A DNA stretch of 64,000 nt from RBG-16-66-20 sp040752005 (GTDB taxonomy: Bacteria > Pseudomonadota > Gammaproteobacteria > Burkholderiales > SG8-39): positions 62,001 to 126,000 of the forward strand of contig JBFMFX010000007.1 of the NCBI GenBank assembly GCA_040752005.1, written 5' to 3'. The position numbers and the translations under genes are program-made. Below, in pieces: positions 26,791 to 35,467 of this stretch (its first letter is position 1; every line of letters starts with the position of its first letter). The notes under the pieces are model-generated. The model saw only the letters and a list, made by a program, of their open reading frames with translations, ran no database searches and had not been told where the DNA came from.

Positions 26791-27984
26791 TTGAATCCGC
26801 TTCTCGCCAAGCTGCAGCCCTACCCGTTCGACCGGCTGCGCACGCTGCTCGCCGGCGTCGCGCCGAACGGGGCGCTCGCGCCGCTCAACCTTTCCATCGG
26901 TGAGCCGCAGCACCCGACGCCGGCGCTCCTGAAGGAGGCGTTCGCCGCGGCGCTCGACGGCCTGGCGACGTACCCGCGCACCGCCGGCACGCGCGAGCTG
27001 CGCGAGGCGATCGCGGCGTGGATCGCCCGCCGCCACGCGCCGGCGACGGTGGATCCCGAGCGCGAGGTGCTGCCGGTGAACGGTTCGCGCGAGGCGCTGT
27101 TCGCGTTCGCGCAGGCGGTGGTGGATCCCGACGGCGGTCGCGCCCGCGTCGCCTGCCCGAATCCCTTCTATCAGATCTACGAGGGCGCGGCGCTGCTGGC
27201 CGGTGCGCAGCCGGTGTTTCTCAACACGTCCGCGACGAACGGTTTTCGCATGGACTTCGACGCGCTGACGGACGCGGCCTGGCGCGACGTGAAGCTCCTT
27301 TACGTCTGTTCGCCGGCCAATCCGAGCGGCGCGGTGCTGGATCTGGACGAGTGGCGCCGGATCTTCGATCTGTCGGATCGCTACGGCTTCGCCGTCGCTG
27401 CCGATGAGTGCTATTCCGAGATCTACCCCGACGAGGCCCGGCCGCCGCTCGGGGCGCTCGCGGCCGCGGCGCGGCTCGGCCGCCACGGGTTTCCGCGGCT
27501 GGTGGTGTTCTCCAGCCTGTCCAAGCGCTCCAACGCGCCGGGGCTGCGCTCGGGCTTCGTTGCCGGAGACGCGGCGCTGCTCGCGGGCTTTCTCCTTTAC
27601 CGCACCTACCATGGCTCGGCGATGAGCCTCGCGGTGCAGCGCGCCTCGATCGCCGCCTGGAAGGACGAGGCGCACGTGTGCGAGAACCGGCGCCTTTACG
27701 CCGAGAAGTTTGACGCCGCCTTCGCCGCGCTCAGGCCGCCGCTGGCGGCGCATCGCCCCGAGGGCGCGTTCTACCTGTGGCTGCGCGTTCCCGGCGACGA
27801 CGGCGCGTTCGCGCGCGAGCTGTACCGCCAATATAATGTGCTCGTGCTGCCCGGGAGCTATCTCGCCCGGGACGCGCACGGGGAAAACCCGGGCCGCGGC
27901 TACGTGCGCGCGGCGCTGGTCGCGCCGCTTGCCGACTGTGTCGAGGCGCTGCGGCGCATGAACGAATTCGCCGCCGGACTCTGA
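26791..27984 (+). CDS. dapC: Succinyldiaminopimelate aminotransferase
   Basis: PLP-dependent class I aminotransferase that makes N-succinyl-LL-diaminopimelate from the 2-amino-6-oxo precursor, for lysine and peptidoglycan. In the 397-residue protein the Schiff-base lysine is in FSSLSKRSNAPGLRSGF, and the PLP-binding Asp and Tyr are in AADECYSEIY. The start is TTG at 26791, giving MNPLLAKLQPYPFDRLRTLL, the usual beta-proteobacterial DapC N-terminus. Its assignment over a general aminotransferase is supported by dapD following 5 bases later and dapE in the same operon. Confidence 0.93.
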   Translation: MNPLLAKLQPYPFDRLRTLLAGVAPNGALAPLNLSIGEPQHPTPALLKEAFAAALDGLATYPRTAGTRELREAIAAWIARRHAPATVDPEREVLPVNGSREALFAFAQAVVDPDGGRARVACPNPFYQIYEGAALLAGAQPVFLNTSATNGFRMDFDALTDAAWRDVKLLYVCSPANPSGAVLDLDEWRRIFDLSDRYGFAVAADECYSEIYPDEARPPLGALAAAARLGRHGFPRLVVFSSLSKRSNAPGLRSGFVAGDAALLAGFLLYRTYHGSAMSLAVQRASIAAWKDEAHVCENRRLYAEKFDAAFAALRPPLAAHRPEGAFYLWLRVPGDDGAFARELYRQYNVLVLPGSYLARDAHGENPGRGYVRAALVAPLADCVEALRRMNEFAAGL

Positions 27985-27989
27985 TACCG

Positions 27990-28811
<822 letters not shown>

Positions 28812-28843
28812 ACTAGCGCCGGGACGAGGATGCGGAGGACGCC

Positions 28844-30034
28844 ATGTCAGCGATGAAGCGCCTGTTTCACCTGATGGCCGAGAAGAAGGCGTCGGACATC
28901 TTCCTCTCGGTCGGCTCGCCGATCAACATCAAGATCAACGGTGTCGCGATGCCGGTCAACCAGACGGTGCTCAACGCCGACGCCGTCAAGCAGCTTCTCT
29001 ACGAGGTGCTGAACGACCGCCAGATCCGCGAGTACGAGGAGGAGATGGAGCTGAACACCGCGTACGCCCTGGAGGGCGTCGGCTCGTTCCGCATCAGCGC
29101 CTTCCGCCAGAAGGGGTCGCCGGCGGTGGTGGTGCGCTACATTCCCGGCGAGATCCCGCCGATCGATTCGCTCGGGCTGCCCGAGGTGCTGAAGGAAATC
29201 ATCATGCAGAAGCGCGGGCTGATTCTCATGGTGGGCGCCACCGGCTCGGGCAAATCCACCTCGCTCGCGGCGATGCTCGACTACCGCAACGAGAGGAAAT
29301 CGGGACACATTCTCACCCTGGAAGACCCGATCGAGTTCATCTTCAAGAACAAGAAGTCCATCGTCAACCAGCGCGAGGTCGGCACCGACACCAAGGCGTT
29401 CGAGATCGCGCTCAAGAACGCGCTGCGCCAGGCACCCGACTGCATCCTGATCGGCGAGATCCGCGACAAGCAGACGATGACCATGGCGCTGCAGTACGCC
29501 CAGTCGGGCCACCTCGCTCTCGCCACGCTGCACGCGAACAACAGCTACCACGCGATGAACCGGATCATCTCCTTCTATCCGCTGGAGAACCGGCCGACGC
29601 TGCTGCTCGACCTGTCCGCGGCGCTGCAGGCGATCATCTCCCAGCGCCTGGTGCGCACGAAATCCGGCACGCGCAAGGCGGCGGTCGAGGTGCTGCTCAA
29701 TACGCGCCATATCGCCGAGCTGATCGAGAAGGGCGAGATCAACGAGATCAAGGAGGCGATGGAAAAGAGCATGGCGCCGGGGTCGCAGACCTTCGAGCAG
29801 GCGCTGTTCAAGCTGTTCATGGACGGCCAGATCACGCAGGAGGAGGCGCTTGCCAACGCCGATTCGGCGACCAACATGCTCTGGCTGATCAATCAGGCGA
29901 CCGCCGGGCAGATCACCGGCCAGACGCCGGCGCCGTCCGCCGGCGAGCCGCGCGAGCAGAAGAAGGAAGGGCTGCTCGCATCCGCGGGCGGCGCTGCTTC
30001 CTTCGGCGACATCAAGATAGACATGGGCGCCTAA
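28844..30034 (+). CDS. pilU: PilT/PilU-family type IV pilus retraction ATPase
   Basis: Hexameric cytoplasmic ATPase that assists pilus retraction (twitching, DNA uptake). The 396-residue product has an N-terminal PAS-like domain (about 1-100), Walker A GATGSGKST at 131-139, Walker B DCILIGEIRD, and the His box SGHLALATLHANNS. It is closer to PilU than PilT by length and by the acidic C-terminal tail after NMLWLINQA. The start has a good GGAGG site. Its position between dapD and dapE has no obvious functional logic but is shared in beta-proteobacteria. Its TAA stop is in the same frame as dapE. Confidence 0.93.
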   Translation: MSAMKRLFHLMAEKKASDIFLSVGSPINIKINGVAMPVNQTVLNADAVKQLLYEVLNDRQIREYEEEMELNTAYALEGVGSFRISAFRQKGSPAVVVRYIPGEIPPIDSLGLPEVLKEIIMQKRGLILMVGATGSGKSTSLAAMLDYRNERKSGHILTLEDPIEFIFKNKKSIVNQREVGTDTKAFEIALKNALRQAPDCILIGEIRDKQTMTMALQYAQSGHLALATLHANNSYHAMNRIISFYPLENRPTLLLDLSAALQAIISQRLVRTKSGTRKAAVEVLLNTRHIAELIEKGEINEIKEAMEKSMAPGSQTFEQALFKLFMDGQITQEEALANADSATNMLWLINQATAGQITGQTPAPSAGEPREQKKEGLLASAGGAASFGDIKIDMGA

Positions 30035-30049
30035 ACGCGCGCTGGCACC

Positions 30050-31177
30050 CTGGACAGCCCGCTCGACCTTGCGCAGGAGCTGATCGCGCGGCGCTCGGTG
30101 ACGCCCGAAGACGGCGGCTGCCAGGCGCTCGTCGCCGCGCGCCTTGCCGCGGCGGGCTTTCGCGCCGAGACCCTCCGCTGCGGCGAGGTGGCCAACCTGT
30201 GGCTGCGCCGCGGCGAGACGGCGCCCGTGTTCTGCTTCGCCGGCCACACCGACGTGGTGCCGCCCGGACCGCTCGCAGAGTGGGCGAGCGACCCGTTCGT
30301 GCCGACGGTGCGCGACGGCCGGCTGTACGGCCGCGGCGCAGCGGACATGAAATCCTCGATCGCGGCTTTCGTCGTCGCCGCCGAGGCGTTCGTGCGCGAG
30401 CGCCCGGACCATCGCGGCTCCATCGCGCTGCTGCTCACCTCCGACGAGGAGGGCCCGGCGGTGGACGGCACCGCGCGCGTCGTCGAACGCCTGAAGGCGC
30501 GCGGCGAGCGGCTCGACTGGTGCGTGATCGGCGAGCCGTCCTCGTCGCGAACGCTCGGCGACACGGTGCGGATCGGCCGGCGCGGCTCGCTTTCGGCGCG
30601 GCTCACGGTGCGCGGGATTCAGGGCCACGTCGCGTACCCGGAGCAGGTGCGCAATCCGATCCATCTGCTCGCGCCGGCGCTGGCGGAAATCGCGGCCACC
30701 CGCTGGGATGAGGGCAACGCGTCTTTCCCGCCGACCAGCTTCCAGGTCTCGAACATCCACGGCGGAACCGGCGCCGAGAACGTCGTGCCGGGCGACGTCA
30801 CGTTGCTGTGCAATTTCCGCTTCTCCACCGCGAGCAGCGAGGCGTCGTTGCGCGAGCGCTTCGAGGCGATCCTGCGCCGGCACGGCCTCGATTACGCGAT
30901 CGCCTGGACGCTCGGCGGCCGTCCTTTCCTCTCGGCGCGCGGCGAGCTGATCGAGGCGGTGCGCCGCGCGGTCGCGGCGCACACCGGGCTCGTGCCGCAG
31001 GAGTCCACCGGCGGCGGCACCTCCGACGGCCGCTTCCTCATCGACATCTGCCCGCAGATCGTGGAGCTCGGGCCGGTGAATGCGAGCATCCACAAGCTGA
31101 ACGAGCACATCGAGCTGGAGGCGCTGGAACGGCTGCCGCGCATCTACCTCGACATCCTGCGCGCGCTGCTCGCGTGA
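30050..31177 (+). CDS. dapE: Succinyl-diaminopimelate desuccinylase, apparent CTG start
   Basis: Dinuclear zinc hydrolase releasing LL-diaminopimelate from its succinyl derivative. Motifs include FAGHTDVVPPGP and GRGAADMKSSIAAF (metal ligands), TSDEEGPAVDGT (catalytic Glu) and ESTGGGTSDGRF. The start is problematic: between the in-frame pilU stop (30032-30034) and the conserved LAQELIARRSVTPEDGGC block there is no ATG, GTG or TTG. CTG at 30050 gives 375 residues, the normal DapE length. The first ordinary start, GTG 30098, would remove the conserved N-terminal helix. No clear Shine-Dalgarno precedes the CTG. The 3' end overlaps prmB by 4 bases. Confidence 0.9.
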   Translation: MDSPLDLAQELIARRSVTPEDGGCQALVAARLAAAGFRAETLRCGEVANLWLRRGETAPVFCFAGHTDVVPPGPLAEWASDPFVPTVRDGRLYGRGAADMKSSIAAFVVAAEAFVRERPDHRGSIALLLTSDEEGPAVDGTARVVERLKARGERLDWCVIGEPSSSRTLGDTVRIGRRGSLSARLTVRGIQGHVAYPEQVRNPIHLLAPALAEIAATRWDEGNASFPPTSFQVSNIHGGTGAENVVPGDVTLLCNFRFSTASSEASLRERFEAILRRHGLDYAIAWTLGGRPFLSARGELIEAVRRAVAAHTGLVPQESTGGGTSDGRFLIDICPQIVELGPVNASIHKLNEHIELEALERLPRIYLDILRALLA

Positions 31178-32028
31178 CCGCGGGCGAGCTGGTGCGCAGA
31201 ATCGCGCGGCGGTTCCGTGCGGCGCGGCTGCACTTCGGGCACGGCACGGCGACCGCAAGTGACGAGGCGGCGTGGCTGGTCGCGCACGTGCTCGGCAAGT
31301 TCGCCGGCGACCTGCGCGCCGGCGAGCCGGTTTCGGCGGCGCAGGAAAGGCGGATCCGCGCACTCGCCGACCGCCGCATTCGCGAGCGCACCCCCCTCGC
31401 CTATCTGCTCGGCGAGGCATGGCTCGGCGGCCGGCGCTTCTTCGTGGACCGTCGGGTGATCGTGCCGCGCTCCTTCATCTCCGAGCTGCTCGCCGAGCGA
31501 CTGCAGCCGTGGCTGCGCCGTCCGGTGCGCCGCGCCCTCGACCTGTGCACGGGCTCCGGATGCCTCGCCGTGCTGACGGCGCGCGCCTTTCCGGGGGCGC
31601 GCGTGGACGCGACCGACGTCTCGATCGAGGCGCTCGCGGTCGCGCGCATCAACATCCGCCGCTTTCGGTTGTCGCGCCGGATCCGCCTGATCCGGTCGGA
31701 CCTGTTCGGCGCGCTCGGCCGTCGCCGCTACGATCTCATCGTGACCAACCCGCCGTACGTGGATGCGCGCACCATGAGGAGGCTGCCGCCGGAATACGAC
31801 TACGAGCCACGTCTTGCGCTTGCCGCGGGCGACGACGGACTGGACTTCGTCCGCCGGATCCTCGCCGGGGCGCGCGCGCACTTGAACCCGCGTGGCCTGC
31901 TGGTGTGCGAGGTGGGCGGCGCGCGGCGCGCGCTGGAGCGCGCGTATCCGCGCATCCCCTTCGCTTGGCCCGAAACCACCGAAACCGGGACGGTCTTTGT
32001 CATCGAGCGGGAGCAGCTGCCGGACTAG
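31174..32028 (+). CDS. prmB: Ribosomal protein L3 N5-glutamine methyltransferase
   Basis: SAM-dependent methyltransferase of the HemK/PrmC family that methylates a glutamine of ribosomal protein uL3. The 284-residue protein has the SAM-binding loop ALDLCTGSGCLAVL and the glutamine-binding IVTNPPYVDA motif. The N-terminal helical domain with ERTPLAYLLGEAWLGGRRFF and PRSFISELL separates PrmB from PrmC. GTG 31174 overlaps the dapE stop (GTGA). It is the last gene of the queF-dap operon and is convergent with the tRNA cluster. Confidence 0.95.
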   Translation: MTAGELVRRIARRFRAARLHFGHGTATASDEAAWLVAHVLGKFAGDLRAGEPVSAAQERRIRALADRRIRERTPLAYLLGEAWLGGRRFFVDRRVIVPRSFISELLAERLQPWLRRPVRRALDLCTGSGCLAVLTARAFPGARVDATDVSIEALAVARINIRRFRLSRRIRLIRSDLFGALGRRRYDLIVTNPPYVDARTMRRLPPEYDYEPRLALAAGDDGLDFVRRILAGARAHLNPRGLLVCEVGGARRALERAYPRIPFAWPETTETGTVFVIEREQLPD

Positions 32029-32044
32029 CGCCGCGGGCGGAGGA

Positions 32045-32120
32045 TGGGGTGGCCGATGGGACTCGAACCCACAACAACCGGAATCACAATCCGGGACTCT
32101 ACCGTTGAGCTACGGCCACC
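32045..32120 (-). tRNA. tRNA-His (GTG)
   Basis: Complete cloverleaf on the minus strand. The acceptor stem is GTGGCCG pairing with CGGCCAC, the anticodon loop TTGTGAT reads GTG, and the T-loop is GGTTCGAGTCC. The extra 5' G at position -1, required by histidyl-tRNA synthetase, is encoded opposite the discriminator C. CCA is encoded. It is third and last in a Pro-Arg-His cluster. Confidence 0.96.
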
Positions 32121-32157
32121 GTCGCGCCCTGCGCCGCTCGCGCTCCGCCGGGCGGTT

Positions 32158-32234
32158 TGGCCTGCCCGGCGGGAATCGAACCCACAACCCCCAGCTTAGA
32201 AGGCTGGTGCTCTATCCGGTTGAGCTACGGGCAG
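32158..32234 (-). tRNA. tRNA-Arg (TCT)
   Basis: Complete cloverleaf on the minus strand. The acceptor stem CTGCCCG pairs with CGGGCAG, the anticodon stem CCAGC pairs with GCTGG around the loop CTTCTAA (anticodon TCT), the T-loop is GGTTCGATTCC, the discriminator is G and CCA is encoded. It reads AGA codons, rare in a genome this GC-rich. It lies between tRNA-Pro and tRNA-His with spacers of 21 and 37 bases. Confidence 0.96.
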
Positions 32235-32255
32235 CTCTTCCTAGGGGGCGAAGCC

Positions 32256-32332
32256 TGGTCGGGGTGGGGAGATTCGAACTCCCGACATCCTGCTCCCAAA
32301 GCAGGTGCGCTGCCAGGCTGCGCTACACCCCG
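32256..32332 (-). tRNA. tRNA-Pro (TGG)
   Basis: Complete cloverleaf on the minus strand. The acceptor stem CGGGGTG pairs with CACCCCG, the anticodon stem CCTGC pairs with GCAGG around the loop TTTGGGA (anticodon TGG), the discriminator is A and CCA is encoded. The C1-G72 first pair is a proline tRNA identity feature. It is first in the Pro-Arg-His transcription unit. Confidence 0.96.
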
Positions 32333-32346
32333 CGAAGCGGGCGCCA

Positions 32347-32352
32347 ATCATA
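32347..32352 (-). promoter_or_regulatory. Candidate -10 box of the tRNA cluster
   Basis: Minus-strand TATGAT (5/6 match to TATAAT), placed about 15 bases upstream of the tRNA-Pro 5' end, the distance expected for a tRNA promoter with a short leader. No convincing -35 box was found. It lies in the AT-richer spacer shared with the dksA promoter. Confidence 0.45.
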
Positions 32353-32364
32353 CCTTTTTTCAGC

Positions 32365-32393
32365 TTGCCCCGGGGGGCCTTTTCTGCTACAAA
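32365..32393 (+). promoter_or_regulatory. Candidate sigma-70 promoter of dksA
   Basis: TTGCCC (32365-32370), a 17-base spacer and TACAAA (32388-32393) with a TGC extension in front of the -10 box. Each hexamer matches consensus at 4/6. The predicted start is near 32400, about 24 bases upstream of the dksA ATG. It was found by eye. Confidence 0.45.
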
Positions 32394-32423
32394 GCCTGCT
32401 TCTTTTTTGGCCCAGAGCCTTCG

Positions 32424-32849
32424 ATGCCGGTGGAAGTGACGAGAAAAAACTTCGCGCCCTACGTCCCTAAGAAGGGCGAGGAGTACATGAACGCTCGCCA
32501 GCGGGCGCACTTTCGCAGGATTCTGGAGAACCTGCGTGCCGAGCTGTCCCAGGAGATCGACCGCACTGTGCACACGATGCAGGAGGAAGCCACGGTGTTC
32601 GCCGATCCCAACGATCGCGCCTCCCAGGAGTCGGACATGGCGCTGGAGCTGCGCAACCGCGACCGCGAGCGCAAGCTCATCAAAAAGATCGACGAAACCA
32701 TTGCCCGCATTGACGCCAACGAGTACGGCTACTGCGAGAGCTGCGGCGTCGAGATCGGCCTGAAGCGCCTGGAGGCGCGGCCGACGGCCACGCTTTGCAT
32801 TGACTGCAAGACGCTCGACGAGCTGCGCGAAAAGCAGGTGGCCAAGTAG
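32424..32849 (+). CDS. dksA: RNA polymerase-binding transcription factor DksA
   Basis: Binds the RNA polymerase secondary channel and, with ppGpp, represses rRNA and tRNA promoters and activates amino acid biosynthesis. The 141-residue product has the coiled coil with the acidic tip motif FADPNDRASQESD and a canonical four-cysteine zinc site (C-x2-C-x17-C-x2-C, starting CESCGVEIG). ATG 32424 (MPVEVTRKNFAPYVPKKGEE) gives the usual length. It is divergent from the tRNA cluster that DksA itself may control. Confidence 0.97.
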   Translation: MPVEVTRKNFAPYVPKKGEEYMNARQRAHFRRILENLRAELSQEIDRTVHTMQEEATVFADPNDRASQESDMALELRNRDRERKLIKKIDETIARIDANEYGYCESCGVEIGLKRLEARPTATLCIDCKTLDELREKQVAK

Positions 32850-32862
32850 CGCATTGCTGCGG

Positions 32863-32880
32863 CGGCGCGGCACCGCGCCG
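32863..32880. terminator. GC hairpin between convergent dksA and pnp
   Basis: An 8-bp perfect inverted repeat, CGGCGCGG and CCGCGCCG separated by two bases, midway in the 78-base spacer between the convergent dksA and pnp stops. Neither side has a T-run, so it is more a 3'-end stabiliser or factor-assisted terminator than a classical intrinsic one. Confidence 0.4.
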
Positions 32881-32927
32881 AGGTGCGCGCCCGGCTCCGC
32901 GCTTGCCCGCCCGGCCTCTCCCGCTCG

Positions 32928-35036
32928 CTAGCTCTGCTTGGCGGTGGCCGGCGGCTCGTTGACCGCCTTCATGGACAGGCGCACGCGGCCCTTGTCGTCG
33001 GCCTCGAGCACCTTCACCTTCACGATCTGCCCTTCCTTGAGGTAGTCGGACACCGAGTTGACGCGCTCGTGGCTGATCTGCGAGATGTGCAGCAGCCCGT
33101 CGCGTCCCGGCATGAGCTGAACGATCGCGCCGAAGTCGAGCAGGCGCAGCACCGGCCCCTCGTAGACCTTGCCGACCTCGACATCGGCGGTGAGCTCCTG
33201 GATCTTCCTGCGTGCCGCCTCGCCGCCCTCGGCCGACACGCAGGCGATGCTGATCGTGCCGTCGTCCTCGACCTCGATGGTGGTGCCGGTCTCCTCCTGG
33301 ATGCCGCGTATCACGACGCCGCCCTTGCCGATGACGTCGCGGATCTTGTCCGGGTTGATCTTCATCTTGATGATGCGCGGCGCGTAGGTCGAAAGCTCGC
33401 CGCGCGAGGCCTGGATCGCCTCGCGCATCAGGCCGAGGATGTGCAACCGCGCCTCTCGCGCCTGCTCCAGCGCGACGCGCATGATCTCCCTGCTGATCGA
33501 CTCTATCTTCAGATCCATCTGCAGCGCGGTGATGCCCTTTTCCGTGCCCGCGACCTTGAAGTCCATGTCGCCGAGATGATCCTCGTCGCCGAGAATGTCG
33601 GTGAGCACCGCGAAGCGGTTGCCCTCCTTGATCAGACCCATCGCCACGCCGGCGACGTGCGCCTTGATCGGCACGCCGGCGTCCATCAGCGCGAGGCTGC
33701 CGCCGCACACCGAGGCCATCGAGGACGAGCCGTTCGACTCGGTGATCTCCGACACCACGCGCAGCGAGTAACCGAACTCCTCGGCCGTGGGCAGCAGCGC
33801 TTCGAGCGCGCGCTTGGCCAGCCGCCCGTGGCCGATCTCGCGGCGCTTGGACGGCCCCATGCGCCCGGTCTCGCCGGTGGCGTACGGCGGCATGTTGTAG
33901 TGAAGCATGAAGCGCTCGCGGTACTCGCCGGTGAGCGCATCGATGATCTGCTCGTCGCGTCCGGTGCCGAGCGTGACGGTCACCAGCGCCTGCGTTTCGC
34001 CGCGCGTGAACAGCGCCGAGCCGTGGGTGCGCGGCAGCACGCCGACGCGGATGCTGATCGGTCGCACGGTGCGGGTGTCGCGCCCGTCAATGCGCGGTTC
34101 GCCGGCGAGGATCTGGCCGCGCACGATTCTCGCCTCCAGCGCCGAAAGATAGTCGCGCACCACGTTCACCGACGGACCGCCCTCGGTTCCGGCGCCGGTC
34201 GCCTCCAGGACCCGCCTGCGGATCGCGTCCAGGGCCTCGGTGCGGGCCTGCTTCTGCCGCAGGCCGAAGGCCTGGCGCAGATCGGCTTCGGCAAGTTCCG
34301 CGATGCGCTGTTCGAGCGCCTCGTCGCGCGCCGGCGGCTGCCAGTCCCAGGCCGGCTTGCCGGCCACCTCGGCCAACTCGTCGATCGCCCGGATCACCGC
34401 CTGCATCTGCTCGTGGCCGAAGACGATAGCGCCGAGCATCACGTCCTCGGACAGCTCGCGCGCGTCGGACTCGACCATCAGCACGCCCTGGTCGGTGCCG
34501 GCTACCACCAGGTTCATCTGCGACTCCTTGAGCTGGCTCATGGTCGGGTTGAGGACGTACTGACCATTGATGTAGCCGACGCGGCACGCTCCGATCGGGC
34601 CGTTGAAGGGGATCCCCGAGAGCGTGAGCGCTGCCGATGCCGCGATCATCGCCGGGATGTCGGAGTCCACCTCCGGGTTGAGCGACACCACCGTCGCCAC
34701 CACCTGGACCTCGTTGTAGAAGCCGTCGGGGAAAAGCGGCCGGATCGGCCGGTCGATCAGGCGGCTGGTGAGAATTTCCTTTTCCGAGGGTCGGCCCTCG
34801 CGCTTGAAGAACCCGCCCGGGATCTTGCCCGCGGCGTACGTCTTTTCCACGTAATCCACCGTGAGCGGAAAGAAGTCCTGTCCGGGGCGAGGCTGCTTGG
34901 CCGCGACCACGGTGGCGAGGACCACCGTGTCCTCAATGGTGCACAGGACCGCACCGTGCGCCTGGCGTGCGATTTCTCCGGTTTCTAGCGTGACCTGCTG
35001 CTGGCCGTAGGTGAACGTCTTCTTGATCGGGGTCAA
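32928..35036 (-). CDS. pnp: Polyribonucleotide nucleotidyltransferase (PNPase)
   Basis: Phosphorolytic 3'-5' exoribonuclease of the RNA degradosome. The 702-residue product has two RNase PH domains (the first with FFPLTVDYVEKTYAAGKIPGG, the second with TRGETQALVTVTLG and SNGSSSMASVCGGSLALMDA), then a KH domain (DKIRDVIGKGGVVIRGIQ) and a C-terminal S1 domain (EGPVLRLLDFGAIVQLMPG). The start is TTG at 35036 with a very strong GAGGAAG ribosome site. It is the last gene of the rimP-nusA-infB-rbfA-truB-rpsO-pnp operon. Confidence 0.98.
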   Translation of the reverse strand: MTPIKKTFTYGQQQVTLETGEIARQAHGAVLCTIEDTVVLATVVAAKQPRPGQDFFPLTVDYVEKTYAAGKIPGGFFKREGRPSEKEILTSRLIDRPIRPLFPDGFYNEVQVVATVVSLNPEVDSDIPAMIAASAALTLSGIPFNGPIGACRVGYINGQYVLNPTMSQLKESQMNLVVAGTDQGVLMVESDARELSEDVMLGAIVFGHEQMQAVIRAIDELAEVAGKPAWDWQPPARDEALEQRIAELAEADLRQAFGLRQKQARTEALDAIRRRVLEATGAGTEGGPSVNVVRDYLSALEARIVRGQILAGEPRIDGRDTRTVRPISIRVGVLPRTHGSALFTRGETQALVTVTLGTGRDEQIIDALTGEYRERFMLHYNMPPYATGETGRMGPSKRREIGHGRLAKRALEALLPTAEEFGYSLRVVSEITESNGSSSMASVCGGSLALMDAGVPIKAHVAGVAMGLIKEGNRFAVLTDILGDEDHLGDMDFKVAGTEKGITALQMDLKIESISREIMRVALEQAREARLHILGLMREAIQASRGELSTYAPRIIKMKINPDKIRDVIGKGGVVIRGIQEETGTTIEVEDDGTISIACVSAEGGEAARRKIQELTADVEVGKVYEGPVLRLLDFGAIVQLMPGRDGLLHISQISHERVNSVSDYLKEGQIVKVKVLEADDKGRVRLSMKAVNEPPATAKQS

Positions 35037-35067
35037 GGGGCTTCCTCTGTGTGCGTGCGCGGGCAGG

Positions 35068-35095
35068 CGGCGCGCGCCTTCGGGCGAGCGCGCCG
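35068..35095 (-). promoter_or_regulatory. Long GC hairpin in the rpsO-pnp spacer
   Basis: The 81-base spacer between the rpsO stop and pnp start contains two long complementary GC arms around a tetraloop-like CGAA (minus strand), with one or two mismatches or bulges. In E. coli a comparable stem in the pnp leader is cut by RNase III and is the basis of PNPase autoregulation. The position matches, but the sequence differs and the fold was drawn by eye. Confidence 0.5.
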
Positions 35096-35117
35096 GCCGC
35101 TCATTCGGGATCGGGGG

Positions 35118-35387
35118 TTACTTGCGCAGGCCAAGCCGGTCGATCACCGAGCGGTACTTGTCCGCGTCTTTCCGCTTCAGGTAATCGAGCAGTTTGCGCC
35201 GCTGGCTCACCAGCTTGAGCAGCCCGCGGCGCGAGTGCAGGTCCTTGACGTGCGTCTTGAAGTGCTCGCCGAGACTGTTGATGCGCTCGGTAAGAAGCGC
35301 GATCTGGACTTCCGGCGACCCGGTGTCGCTCGCCGTGCGCTGATACTGCTTCACGATGCGCTCTTTCTGCGCAACCTGCAAAGCCAT
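35118..35387 (-). CDS. rpsO: 30S ribosomal protein S15 (uS15)
   Basis: Primary binder of the central domain of 16S rRNA. The 89-residue product has the standard length, with ASDTGSPEVQIALLTERIN, LHSRRGLLKLVSQRRKLLDYL and a C-terminal IDRLGLRK. ATG 35387 (MALQVAQKERIVKQY) is preferred to an upstream in-frame ATG at 35450 because it gives the conserved N-terminus and lies downstream of a good promoter. Confidence 0.98.
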   Translation of the reverse strand: MALQVAQKERIVKQYQRTASDTGSPEVQIALLTERINSLGEHFKTHVKDLHSRRGLLKLVSQRRKLLDYLKRKDADKYRSVIDRLGLRK

Positions 35388-35422
35388 GGGATCTCTCTTG
35401 TCACTAGTCTGCGAAACAAGAA

Positions 35423-35452
35423 ATTTTAACCGACAACGGCGCCCGTTCACAA
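35423..35452 (-). promoter_or_regulatory. Candidate sigma-70 promoter of rpsO-pnp
   Basis: Minus strand: TTGTGA at 35447-35452 (4/6), an 18-base spacer and TAAAAT at 35423-35428 (5/6), predicting a start near 35416 and a leader of about 29 bases. It lies in the truB-rpsO spacer, where E. coli also has an rpsO promoter, so rpsO and pnp can be transcribed apart from the nusA-infB operon. Confidence 0.6.
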
Positions 35453-35467
35453 GTTTTTCCCGTTGCG

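Noticed and set aside
30032..30098. dapE as a pseudogene
   Set aside because: All catalytic motifs are present and the frame is intact for the full family length from CTG 30050; only the start codon is abnormal.
32045..32332. tRNA genes as an integration site of a mobile element
   Set aside because: No integrase, direct repeats of tRNA 3' ends or foreign-looking genes lie on either side; neighbours are core genes.
32883..34988. Long open frame antisense to pnp
   Set aside because: Same composition effect; the pnp domains and start are clear on the minus strand.
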